A stretch of 7,034 bases of DNA from CAYJAD01 sp964371505 (GCA_964371505.1 CAYJNG010000117.1:1-7034), one strand, 5' to 3'. Positions 1 to 6,726 are shown, counted from the first letter of the stretch. The notes: generated from the sequence alone by a model not told the origin. Numbers and translations: made by a program.

Positions 1-118
1 AAAAATACCTCAGACTAATGACAAACCCTATAATTTAAAAGTCTACTTATTTTTTCGATGAAAACCTCAAAAAATATATTTTACAGCTTAAAATACAGGA
101 AAAAAGCCATTTTTTCGT

Positions 119-181
119 AAATTTCAATTGCGCAAAAACCTTGATTACAACGACAAGGTGTGGCCGCAATTAAAGTTTTTT
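119..181. repeat. Nested two-tier inverted repeat in the left intergenic region
   Basis: Outer arms AATTGCG (126-132) and CGCAATT (165-171) enclose inner arms CCTTG (139-143) and CAAGG (154-158). The two unpaired stretches between the tiers are each exactly 6 nt. The outer stem extends past one mismatch through AAATTT (119-124) against AAGTTT (173-178, one G-T pair). A run of six T (176-181) follows on the plus strand, so it could act as a terminator for something transcribed rightward from outside the window. On DNA it could be a protein-binding dyad. The rest of 1-118 is AT-rich with short dyads such as GAAAAAA-GCCA-TTTTTTC (99-116), and I see no gene there. Confidence 0.4.
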
Positions 182-200
182 GGAAAAGGGGTCTGAGGAA

Positions 201-226
201 AGAACCTTTTTTTCAAAAAAGGTTCT
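201..226 (-). terminator. Strong terminator-like hairpin downstream of ggt
   Basis: AGAACC plus a T tract (201-213), a single C (214), then an A tract plus GGTTCT (215-226) form a near-perfect inverted repeat with almost no loop and AT-rich tip. The stem can be extended imperfectly outward: GTCT at 192-195 pairs with AGAC at 234-237, and GG/CC pairs lie between. Such hairpins with an internal T/A tip are common between genes in Desulfovibrio-like genomes and probably terminate in both directions. No clean external T run follows on the minus strand, so terminator function is inferred from structure and position, about 75 nt after the ggt stop. Confidence 0.6.
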
Positions 227-250
227 TCCCCAGTAGACTTTGTCAGCAGT

Positions 251-275
251 CTTACCTTTGCAAGGCAAAGGTAAG
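251..275 (-). terminator. Second hairpin immediately after ggt
   Basis: CTTACCTTTGC (251-261) and GCAAAGGTAAG (265-275) are perfect 11-bp complementary arms with a 3-nt loop AAG. It begins 26 nt after the ggt stop codon, upstream of the hairpin at 201-226 in the direction of transcription. It lacks a T run, so it may be an mRNA 3'-end stabiliser or the first of two tandem stop structures rather than a classical intrinsic terminator. Confidence 0.45.
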
Positions 276-301
276 GGCTTTAGGCCGTTATGACTATTGT
301 T

Positions 302-1984
302 TTAGTATGCGGCCACTTGTCCATCGGTACGTGGTTCTGTACCGCCCATGAAAAGAGGGGGGCTATCTTTTGTAGCACGTTTTTGCCATATGCATTGTCC
401 TCGCCCAAAGTCTCTATCGCTTACCGTACCATAGCGGATATCATGCCCTTTGCGTTGTAGGGCTTCTGCTAGCGATGGGGGGAAGCTTGCTTCCACTTCG
501 ACGGTGCGGCCTTGAACCCAGCGAAACCGTGGAGCGTCAAGTGCCGCTTGGGGGTTGAGATGCTGGTCTAGCATACGGTGGGCGAGCATGACGTGCCCTT
601 GGGGTTGAATGAAGCCGCCCATCATTCCAAACGGGCCAAAGGGCTCAAACGAGCCAAAAGGAGCAGAAGTACCACAAGAGGTAGAAGAGGCGTTTGTACT
701 ATCTGACTTTGTGATAAATCCTGGTATAATGGTGTGGTATGGCAATTTTTTACTGCCAACAGCATTAGGATGCGCTGCATCCATGCTAAAGCAGGCCCCG
801 CGATTTTGCAAAGCAATACCGGTATTGGGAACAACAACACCGGAACCAAAGCCAGTATAATTGCTTTGTATGTAAGAAACCATATTACCTTGCCCATCGG
901 CGGTGGCTAAATAGACCGTGCCACCCTTGGGGGGGCTTACAGGTGCTGGGTCTAAAGCTGTTTTCCCTATAAGGGAAGCACGCATGGAGGCAAAGTCTTT
1001 GTGCAGAAGGTCTTCAACGCTTACACGCATGTGGGCAGGGTCAGCAATGTGGGCTAAGCCATCTACAAAGGCAAGTTTCACCGCTTCAATGAGTTTGTGT
1101 AGGGTTTCGGGGTTATCTGCGTGACTCATGTCAAAATTATTGAGAATTTGTAGTGCCATAAGAGAAACAATACCGTGGCCGTTGGGGGGAAGTTCCCAAA
1201 CCTTGTGCTGTCCGTATTCCACACTTATGGGCTTAACCCATTGCGGGGTAAAGTCTGCCAAATCCTCACCACGCAAGTAGCCACCTTCTTTTTGCATGAA
1301 AGCATCTATCTGTTCTGCTAATGCGCCACTATAAAAAGCTTTTGCTTGGCTTTGTGCAATGGCTTTTAAGGTTTGGGCTTGATGAGGCATGCGCCATAAG
1401 CTTCCTGCTTGAGGGCACTTACCTTCATAGGTAAAAGCTTGAAAAAAATGACGTAGAGAAGGGTGTTTGGAAGCTGCTTTGGCGTAATGGTCATGGGCTT
1501 TTTGCCAGAGTTCCGCGGTGATGGGGGCCACGACAAAGCCTTTTTCGGCATATTCTATGGCAGGGCTTAAGCATTCTGTTAAGGAAAGCTTACCAAAACG
1601 CGTATTAAGTGCTGCCCAGGCTGCCGGAATACCGGGCACAGTAATGGGGATAAGTCCATCAAAAGGTACGCTTTCATGACCGTTTTTCTTTACCACATCG
1701 TGCGTGAGCAGACGTGGTGAGCGGCCACTGGAGTTTAATCCAAAGAGCTCTTCTTGCATCCATACTATGGCAAAGGCATCTCCGCCAAGGCCATTACCCG
1801 TGGGTTCTACAACACTTAAACACGCAGCCGTGGCCACAGCGGCATCCACAGCATTACCGCCTTGTTGTAAAATGCGTAAGCCTGCTTGTGCGGCTAAGGG
1901 CTGTGATGTGGCAACCATACCTTGTGAGCCAAAAACAACATTACGACGAGATGCATAAGGATAGTAGTAAGGATCATAGTGCAT
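302..1984 (-). CDS. ggt: Gamma-glutamyltransferase family protein, cytoplasmic (YwrD-like) Ntn-hydrolase
   Basis: Family role: hydrolysis or transfer of the gamma-glutamyl group of glutathione and related peptides. Members are made as a proenzyme that cleaves itself in front of a catalytic Thr. Here that Thr is most likely residue 356 in GGTVYLATAD, splitting the 560-aa chain into about 355 and 205 residues. Other family marks are the NSSGRSP motif with substrate-binding Arg88, D363 and GN at 366-367, GFGSG at 378-382, QNRG at 393-396 and the MMGG oxyanion loop at 454-457. The N-terminus (MHYDPYYYPYASRRNVV) resembles YwrD-type enzymes and has no signal peptide, so the enzyme is probably cytoplasmic rather than periplasmic like E. 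coli Ggt. This also supports the chosen start, although the ribosome site before it (GTGAG, 5 nt spacing) is weak. A low-complexity Ser/Thr/Pro-Phe-Gly stretch at about 427-453 looks like an insertion. It is the last gene of the operon, 44 nt after recN. Substrate is not proven. Confidence 0.93.
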   Translation of the reverse strand: MHYDPYYYPYASRRNVVFGSQGMVATSQPLAAQAGLRILQQGGNAVDAAVATAACLSVVEPTGNGLGGDAFAIVWMQEELFGLNSSGRSPRLLTHDVVKKNGHESVPFDGLIPITVPGIPAAWAALNTRFGKLSLTECLSPAIEYAEKGFVVAPITAELWQKAHDHYAKAASKHPSLRHFFQAFTYEGKCPQAGSLWRMPHQAQTLKAIAQSQAKAFYSGALAEQIDAFMQKEGGYLRGEDLADFTPQWVKPISVEYGQHKVWELPPNGHGIVSLMALQILNNFDMSHADNPETLHKLIEAVKLAFVDGLAHIADPAHMRVSVEDLLHKDFASMRASLIGKTALDPAPVSPPKGGTVYLATADGQGNMVSYIQSNYTGFGSGVVVPNTGIALQNRGACFSMDAAHPNAVGSKKLPYHTIIPGFITKSDSTNASSTSCGTSAPFGSFEPFGPFGMMGGFIQPQGHVMLAHRMLDQHLNPQAALDAPRFRWVQGRTVEVEASFPPSLAEALQRKGHDIRYGTVSDRDFGRGQCIWQKRATKDSPPLFMGGTEPRTDGQVAAY

Positions 1985-2028
1985 AAGGGCTCACTTTGCG
2001 CATTGGCTAGTTTGTTATAAAGTTTTAT

Positions 2029-3603
2029 TTATACAGTTAAAATACTTTTTGCCCCGCCGGCCATACGGATAAGCTCTTTATGTCTTTCTTCGTCATTGAG
2101 GGGGGTGCAAGTGGTAAAAGTTTTTCCATTTTCTTCTTGTTTTACAATACGAAAATGGCGAGAACCTTGCGCTGCCAATTGAGGCCAATGGGTAATAAGT
2201 AGCATTTGGCGCTTTTGGGCTAAGCTTTGTAAACGCTCTGCCACCATATTAAGGGTAAGGCCCCCAATGCCGGTATCTACTTCGTCAAAGATATAAGTGG
2301 CACTTTCTCCGCTATTTTTAATGCTTACAAGGGCCAAAAGAAAGCGGGAAAGTTCGCCGCCGGAGGCTATTTTGTCAAGGGGCTGTGGCGCTTGGCCGGG
2401 GTTAGGCGCCCAGAGCAAACGGGTTTTTTCATCATAAATCTCTCCCCAAAGTTTCAGGGGGGTAAAGTCTACAATGACGCGAATATCTTTTGAAAAACCA
2501 AGACCTGCAAGGGCCTCTTCCAATTTAGTGGCAAAGTCTTGCGCGCAGGTGCGGCGTAAAGGAATAAGAGCATCAAGTACTACTTGAAGTTTTTGGGTGA
2601 GGGCACTTTCTTCTTTTTCCAGTAAAGACATATCTAAGGCGCAAGAATCTAAGAAGGAAATATTCTCATCAATCTCGGAACGCAGTTCTAGTATTTCCTC
2701 TAAAGAGCGGCGCAATTTACGCTTAAGCTGCGCTAAGGCATATAAGCGAGACTCCAAGGCGTCCATATCAATGGTGGAAGCTTCCGGCGCTTTACGTAGC
2801 CGTGATTCTAAGCTTGGTAAATTATCGCGTAATGCTGTAACAGCCTCTACTTCAGCCGCCATGCTTGTATCGTACTGGCTAATACGCTCTAAGGTGTGTT
2901 CAAACTGGGCTAAAAGGTCACGCAGGCCAGGGCCATCATCGCCATAAATAAGTGTTAAACCTTCAGAAAAGTCTGCAGCGCGTTGCGAGGCTTGTCGCGC
3001 TTGTGCGCGAATGGCTTCAAGTTTTTCTTCTTCGCCTTCTTGTGGCGCTACTTTATCAATTTCATGTTGCTGCATTTCAAGTAAGTCACGCTTTTCTGAA
3101 AGAGCAGTATGCCGTGCTTGCAAGGCTTTACGTTTTTCAGAAACGGCTTGGAGCTGTTGCAAAATGTGAGTGCGTTCCTGTAGGAGAGATTTGTCCGGAA
3201 GGCTTTCGTCTATAAGTTGCGCTTGATAGCTGGCTTGTAAAAGCTTGTGTTGCGCGTGTTGGCTGGTGTGTACAATGAGGTTTGGGCGCAGTTCTCGTGC
3301 TGTTTCTTGTGAGCTTAAGCTATCATTAATATAAAGGCGACTGCGCCCGCTTTCAGCCATGAGTTCACGGCGTAAAATAAGCTCTTGGCCTTCATACTGG
3401 AAAATAGCTTCAATTTGCGCTTTCTCATTGCCGGCGCGTACCATATCTGCGCCGAGTTTTTCGCCTAAAAGGAAGTTTAAAGCTTTTAAAATAAAGCTTT
3501 TTCCTGCGCCTGTTTCCCCTGTGAGCACATTCATGCCCGAAGTAAACTCAAGCTCCATATTTTCAATAAGAGCAAGGCCTTGAATACGTAAAAATTCTAG
3601 CAT
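2029..3603 (-). CDS. recN: DNA repair protein RecN
   Basis: RecN is an SMC-like ATPase that acts at DNA double-strand breaks in recombinational repair, on the nucleoid. The 524-aa product shows the full architecture: an N-terminal ATPase half with Walker A GETGAGKS (29-36), a long charged helical middle (about 135-345) expected to form the coiled-coil arm, and a C-terminal half with ABC signature SGGELSR (414-420), Walker B plus D-loop YIFDEVDTGIGG (437-448, catalytic E441) and switch histidine H472 in LLITHWPQLA. The QHAQH region at 115-119 corresponds to the conserved QHAH-type segment of E. coli RecN. At 524 aa it is somewhat shorter than E. coli RecN (about 553), and the C-terminus ends soon after the MAGG motif. 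The start is 15 nt after the upstream permease stop, with a modest GAGA-type ribosome site. The E. coli gene has its own SOS promoter, but here no room exists for one directly upstream, so expression probably depends on the operon promoter or a site inside the permease gene. Confidence 0.97.
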   Translation of the reverse strand: MLEFLRIQGLALIENMELEFTSGMNVLTGETGAGKSFILKALNFLLGEKLGADMVRAGNEKAQIEAIFQYEGQELILRRELMAESGRSRLYINDSLSSQETARELRPNLIVHTSQHAQHKLLQASYQAQLIDESLPDKSLLQERTHILQQLQAVSEKRKALQARHTALSEKRDLLEMQQHEIDKVAPQEGEEEKLEAIRAQARQASQRAADFSEGLTLIYGDDGPGLRDLLAQFEHTLERISQYDTSMAAEVEAVTALRDNLPSLESRLRKAPEASTIDMDALESRLYALAQLKRKLRRSLEEILELRSEIDENISFLDSCALDMSLLEKEESALTQKLQVVLDALIPLRRTCAQDFATKLEEALAGLGFSKDIRVIVDFTPLKLWGEIYDEKTRLLWAPNPGQAPQPLDKIASGGELSRFLLALVSIKNSGESATYIFDEVDTGIGGLTLNMVAERLQSLAQKRQMLLITHWPQLAAQGSRHFRIVKQEENGKTFTTCTPLNDEERHKELIRMAGGAKSILTV

Positions 3604-3618
3604 GTTTTTCTCTAAATA

Positions 3619-4455
3619 TTATCCATTGCGTAAGCGTGGATCAAGCATATCGCGTAGGCTTTCACCAAGCAGGTTATAACCAAGCACCGTGATTAAAATG
3701 GCAAGACCAGGATATAAAGAAAGCCAAGGGGCTATTTCTAATACATTTTTTCCTTCAAGTAACATATTACCCCAAGAGGCTGTGGGGGGCTGCACTCCAA
3801 GGCCTAAAAAGCTTAGGGAAGATTCTATTAATATGGCACCTGCAATGCCAAGGGTGGCCGATACAAGCACCGGGCTTAAGGCATTGGGAAGAATGTGTAT
3901 ACCCAATATGCGTGCGCTGGAGGCTCCGTTGAGTCGGGCTGCAGCCACAAAGTCTCTTTGGCGCAAGGTTAGTGTTTCGGCACGTACAAGACGAGCTACG
4001 CCCATCCATGATGTGAGGCCAATGACCACCATGATATTGGTAAGGCTAGGTTCTAAAAAAGCAATAACAGCTAAAATAAGAAAAAAGGAAGGAAAACACA
4101 GCATAATATCTACGCCGCGCATGATGCCTTCATCCACATAACCCCCAAAATAGCCAGACATAAGGCCTAGCACTAAACCAATGCTTACAGAAATTCCTAC
4201 AGCCACAAAACCTACCCAAAGAGATATGCGCCCGCCGTAAAGCAAACGGGAAAGTACGTCGCGCCCCAGTTGGTCGGTGCCAAGGGGAAAGGCCTCACAA
4301 GGAGGCAGTAAAATGGCATCAAGGTGCAAAGCGTTAGGGTCATAAGGGGCAAGCCATGGCGCTAAAAGCGCTGCCAAAGACATGCAAAGCACAAAGCTTA
4401 AGCCCAAGGAAAACATAAAATATTTTTTAAAAAGCATGCGGAAGCGTGGTGTCAT
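3619..4455 (-). CDS. DppC/OppC-family peptide ABC transporter permease
   Basis: Inner-membrane permease subunit of a dipeptide/oligopeptide/nickel/glutathione-type ABC importer, expected to pair with the DppB-like protein encoded just before it. The 278-aa product has a first membrane segment at about 13-35 and the family hallmark FPLGTDQLGRDVLSR (56-70) followed by GGRISLWVG. Further hydrophobic segments lie at about 77-100, 115-135, 138-153, 195-215 and 245-266. The cytoplasmic EAA-like loop contacting the ATPase is at 168-190 (DFVAAARLNGASS...HILP, with G177, H187 and P190), followed by the SFLGLGVQPPTASWG motif. The C-terminal LDPRLR is typical. An ATG 17 codons upstream (4506) is possible, but the chosen ATG overlaps the upstream TAA as TAATG and has an excellent AAGGAGG ribosome site, so translation is probably coupled. 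Substrate cannot be deduced, and no ATPase or binding-protein gene is in view. Confidence 0.95.
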   Translation of the reverse strand: MTPRFRMLFKKYFMFSLGLSFVLCMSLAALLAPWLAPYDPNALHLDAILLPPCEAFPLGTDQLGRDVLSRLLYGGRISLWVGFVAVGISVSIGLVLGLMSGYFGGYVDEGIMRGVDIMLCFPSFFLILAVIAFLEPSLTNIMVVIGLTSWMGVARLVRAETLTLRQRDFVAAARLNGASSARILGIHILPNALSPVLVSATLGIAGAILIESSLSFLGLGVQPPTASWGNMLLEGKNVLEIAPWLSLYPGLAILITVLGYNLLGESLRDMLDPRLRNG

Positions 4456-5486
4456 TACGCGGCCTCCTTGGCTGTGCGTATGCGTGGATCGGCAAGGCCA
4501 TAGCATATATCAGCAAGGACGTTACCCACCAGGGTAAGCACAGCGCCGATGACAAGATTTCCCATAATCATGGTATAATCTCGTGCCATAACGGCGCCGT
4601 AAAAAAGTTGCCCAAGGCCTGGTAGGGCGAAGATGGATTCTATGATAACCGATCCGCCTATGAGCCCTGGCACTGAAAGGCCAAGCAAAGTAATGAGCGG
4701 TAATAAGGCATTACGTAAAGCATGGTGAAAAATCACACGCCTTGTGGGTAAGCCCTTGGCTTGTGCGGTAAGTATATAGTCTTGGCGTAAAACTTCTAAC
4801 ATGGATGAGCGCATAAAGCGAGACATGCCGGCTATGGAGCCCACAGTATAAATGGTAATGGGCAGGATAAGGTGGGAGGTTATATCCTTTATTTTTCCCC
4901 ATGTGGAGAGGTAGTCATAATCGAGCGATGTGAGGCCTGATATGGGTAGCCAAGCGTTTTCTATGCCAAAATAGAGCATGAGTAAAAGAGCAAGCCAAAA
5001 GCCGGGCATGGCAAAAGCTAAAAAAACAAGAACGGTAATGCCTTTATCCAGCCAAGAATCTTGCTTCCACGCAGAAAGTACCCCCATGGGAATGGCTATA
5101 CACAAGGTGAGAAAAAGCGCCGCCACATTCATACCCACCGTAAGCGGCAGGCGCTCCATAATTTTATCTAAGACTGGTCTGGCATCGCTGGACATGGAGT
5201 TGCCAAAATCCAATTGTACAATGCGCCAAAGCCAGTTGCCGTATTGTTCGTATAAGGGCTTATCTAAACCGTATAAAGCTTCCAGCCTTTGCCGTGCAGC
5301 TTCACCCACCATGGGATTAAGTGTGGTTTCTAAATCTGTGGGAGAACCCGGTGCAAGATGGATGACGATAAAGCTTATGATGGTTATGCCCCAAAGAACC
5401 ATAAGCATCCAAAGTAGTTTGCGCAGTATACGCAGACTAAGCGCCAAGAGTAGGGGGGCTTTAGAGCTTATGGAAGTAGAGGGCAT
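4455..5486 (-). CDS. DppB/OppB-family peptide ABC transporter permease
   Basis: First permease subunit of the same peptide-type ABC importer. The 343-aa product starts with a basic stretch and a membrane segment at about 22-44 (ending FIVIHLAPGSP, the usual DppB/OppB N-terminal signature). It continues with the YGLDKPLYEQYGNWL segment (72-86), LDFGNS (92-97) and hydrophobic segments at about 117-140, 147-172, 204-222, 260-284 and 305-329. The EAA-type ATPase-contact loop is at 236-263 (DYILTAQAKGLPTRRV...ALRNALLP). FALPGLGQLFYGAVMARDY (286-304) and C-terminal ADPRIR are strong family marks. Length is close to DppB (about 339) and longer than OppB. The start at 5486 has an AAGGA ribosome site 6 nt upstream, and the gene begins 26 nt after the RdgC C-terminal cistron. 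Related systems import dipeptides, oligopeptides, nickel or glutathione. The neighbouring gamma-glutamyltransferase makes a gamma-glutamyl or glutathione substrate attractive but unproven. Confidence 0.95.
   Translation of the reverse strand: MPSTSISSKAPLLLALSLRILRKLLWMLMVLWGITIISFIVIHLAPGSPTDLETTLNPMVGEAARQRLEALYGLDKPLYEQYGNWLWRIVQLDFGNSMSSDARPVLDKIMERLPLTVGMNVAALFLTLCIAIPMGVLSAWKQDSWLDKGITVLVFLAFAMPGFWLALLLMLYFGIENAWLPISGLTSLDYDYLSTWGKIKDITSHLILPITIYTVGSIAGMSRFMRSSMLEVLRQDYILTAQAKGLPTRRVIFHHALRNALLPLITLLGLSVPGLIGGSVIIESIFALPGLGQLFYGAVMARDYTMIMGNLVIGAVLTLVGNVLADICYGLADPRIRTAKEAA
4463..4469 (-). promoter_or_regulatory. Strong Shine-Dalgarno deciding the DppC-like start
   Basis: AAGGAGG on the minus strand, 7 nt before the ATG at 4455 and inside the final codons of the DppB-like gene. 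With the TAATG stop/start overlap it fixes the start at 4455 rather than the upstream in-frame ATG at 4506, which would add 17 unusual residues rich in Cys, His and Ser. Confidence 0.85.
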
Positions 5487-5512
5487 ACTTATTCCTTATG
5501 AGTGGCTACGCA

Positions 5513-6037
5513 TTATATATTTTCACGTTTGGTCATCCACTCGTGAATGCGCTGCACTTCTTCCTTCCATGCTGGGGAAAGACGAAGTAAGATAAAATGT
5601 TTATACAGCCCATCTAAAAGCTCTAGGCATATTTCCATAAGATAGATTTTTTCCAGCAAAAAAGCATCCGGATCATCGTCATCGCTTTCTTTTTCTATTT
5701 TAGGAGAACGCAGGCCATTGCAAGAAAAGTCTTCTGCTTTAAGGCCCACTTGCCACGCTAGTTCATCTTTCTCAAAACGAACCAAGGCGCGTGTTACCTT
5801 TTTTCCTGTGGCAAGGCCAAAACGTGCTTCACGCAAAGGAGAAAGAGAACCAGACACAGAGGCCGTTTCTAAGCTGTCGCCTTCGCCGCCTTGCACCACA
5901 ATGCGTTGTTCCATAGACACGCTAAAGGGCATACCATTTTTATCGGTAAAGTCATGGGGGGCGGTATCACTTTGAAACCAAAGCCATGTTAAAAATTCTT
6001 GCCCAAGTACAATATCTGTCGTGATTTCATTGGCCAT
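5513..6037 (-). CDS. rdgC: RdgC C-terminal-type protein (second half of a split RdgC)
   Basis: A 174-aa acidic, probably soluble protein. The N-terminal motif LGQEFLTWLWF (11-21) is one I associate with the partner cistron of delta-proteobacterial RdgC-like genes. The segment TGKKVTRALVRFEKDELAW (77-95), then an acidic patch SDDDDPD (118-124) and the helical LLEKIYLMEICLELLDGLY (127-145), align in order, though weakly, with the C-terminal base domain of E. coli RdgC (EAGKVVTKLALDW onward). By inference it supplies the C-terminal half of a DNA-binding RdgC that would otherwise be one chain of about 300 aa. It lies in the same frame as the upstream cistron, after TAA-CAC, and has its own GGAG ribosome site with 6 nt spacing overlapping the last codons of that gene. 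Separate, coupled translation is therefore likely. An annotation pipeline may well call it hypothetical. The gene is secure; the assignment is moderate. Confidence 0.7.
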   Translation of the reverse strand: MANEITTDIVLGQEFLTWLWFQSDTAPHDFTDKNGMPFSVSMEQRIVVQGGEGDSLETASVSGSLSPLREARFGLATGKKVTRALVRFEKDELAWQVGLKAEDFSCNGLRSPKIEKESDDDDPDAFLLEKIYLMEICLELLDGLYKHFILLRLSPAWKEEVQRIHEWMTKRENI

Positions 6038-6040
6038 GTG

Positions 6041-6661
6041 TTACTCCGCAGCAAAATGGGTAGGTTCGAGCATATCAAGTTGAATAAGCTTTTCTTCATC
6101 AAGAAAAGTACTGGCAAGACCATAAGGAGTCATTTGATCTAAATGTAAATCAAAGGTCTTGGTAAAAAGCTCAGTAAACATTTCTAACATTTTATTTTGT
6201 GTGGACATAAACCACACCGTATTATTGGTGCTAGACCATACCACGTTAAATTCTGCCGGAATGGGTAAAAAACGCTGGCGTAGGCGCAACATTACTTGTT
6301 CTTTAAGTTCTTTTTTGCGTTCACGGCTAATATAAGTTTTGTTTTGCTCTTGCATCTTTTTCTTTTCGTCTTGTAATGCCAAAGCAAGGTGTTTTTTTAT
6401 AACACCAGGGGGCACACGGCGCGTATCTAAACGCAAAGAAAATACAATATATTCACCTTTTTGTGGCGGAGCAGTATTCCATTGGGTATCTAGCATATCG
6501 TCAAAACATGTCCACCCATGCGAGCTTTCTTCTGCTGTATTATCAATGTCTTGAAAGGCAAATAATTGCAATTTTTCTGGAATGCTAGTCCATAAATCTT
6601 TAGGGATTTCGTCCATAATACGAAAACGTGTGAACGAACTAGAGGCGCTGGTAAGTCCCAT
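6041..6661 (-). CDS. rdgC: RdgC-family recombination-associated protein (N-terminal part)
   Basis: RdgC in other proteobacteria is a nucleoid-associated protein that forms a ring-shaped dimer on DNA and restrains RecA-promoted strand exchange. This 206-aa product resembles the first two thirds of it. HGWTCFDD (48-55) matches the E. coli GWVPP region, LRLDTRRVPPGVIKKHL (76-92) matches the region of the conserved lysine and LPSPVIKQAL, a charged helix RERKKELKEQVMLRLRQRFLP (113-133) matches the SLKDEVLHSLLPRAF region, and NNTVWFMSTQNK (146-157) matches the strand-and-helix that follows. The expected C-terminal base domain is missing and appears to be encoded by the next cistron. The start is supported by an AAAGGAG ribosome site 5 nt upstream (6667-6673) and by the MGLTSASSSFTRFRI opening typical of delta-proteobacterial members. 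It is the first gene of the operon, about 30 nt after a predicted transcription start. Confidence 0.83.
   Translation of the reverse strand: MGLTSASSSFTRFRIMDEIPKDLWTSIPEKLQLFAFQDIDNTAEESSHGWTCFDDMLDTQWNTAPPQKGEYIVFSLRLDTRRVPPGVIKKHLALALQDEKKKMQEQNKTYISRERKKELKEQVMLRLRQRFLPIPAEFNVVWSSTNNTVWFMSTQNKMLEMFTELFTKTFDLHLDQMTPYGLASTFLDEEKLIQLDMLEPTHFAAE
6044..6047 (-). promoter_or_regulatory. Ribosome binding site of the RdgC C-terminal cistron, inside the preceding gene
   Basis: GGAG on the minus strand, contained in the last codons (GCG GAG) of the upstream cistron and followed by TAACAC and the ATG at 6037, a 6-nt spacing. It shows that the second cistron has its own initiation signal, arguing that the in-frame TAA is not a sequencing error or a nonsense mutation in a single gene. 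Confidence 0.75.
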
Positions 6662-6697
6662 AGGAGCTCCTTTACATTATTAAAGCGTGTCGCACAT

Positions 6698-6726
6698 GTT
6701 TTACGCTGTGCAGGCGTGCATGGCAA
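6698..6726 (-). promoter_or_regulatory. Predicted sigma70-like promoter of the six-gene operon
   Basis: Read on the minus strand: TTGCCA (6726-6721, five of six matches to the -35 consensus), 17-nt spacer, then TAAAAC (6703-6698, four of six matches to the -10 consensus). Transcription would start near 6691 and leave a leader of about 30 nt before the first ATG. It is the only well-spaced pair I found close to the operon. The spacer contains short dyads (TGCA-GGCG-TGCA at 6709-6720; ACGC-N7-GCGT at 6703-6717), which could be operator half-sites or chance. No LexA-like CTGT-N8-ACAG box was seen. Confidence 0.5.

Noticed and set aside
160..351. 63-codon plus-strand open frame starting with GTG
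   Set aside because: It runs through both hairpins (201-226, 251-275) and into the end of ggt; the product is a translation of structured DNA with no ribosome site.
3689..4141. 150-codon plus-strand open frame
   Set aside because: It is antisense to the DppC-like gene, which has clear family motifs throughout.
4456..4506. N-terminal extension of the DppC-like protein from an ATG at 4506
   Set aside because: The 17 extra residues (Cys, His and Ser rich) are unlike the family, whereas the ATG at 4455 has AAGGAGG and a TAATG overlap.
4978..5595. 205-codon plus-strand open frame
   Set aside because: It lies antisense to the DppB-like gene and the end of the RdgC C-terminal cistron, has Ser/Arg/Lys-rich shadow composition and shows no recognisable domain.
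1788..5818. Strand-biased enrichment of GGCCTT on the coding strand (about 11 hits against 3 on the other strand), considered as a Chi- or uptake-like motif
   Set aside because: Nearly all hits are Gly-Leu codon pairs written GGC-CTT inside genes, so codon-pair preference explains it.
5513..6661. RdgC pair read as a pseudogene broken by a nonsense mutation
   Set aside because: The second ATG has a well-spaced GGAG site, both halves keep conserved motifs, and the stop falls at a likely domain boundary.
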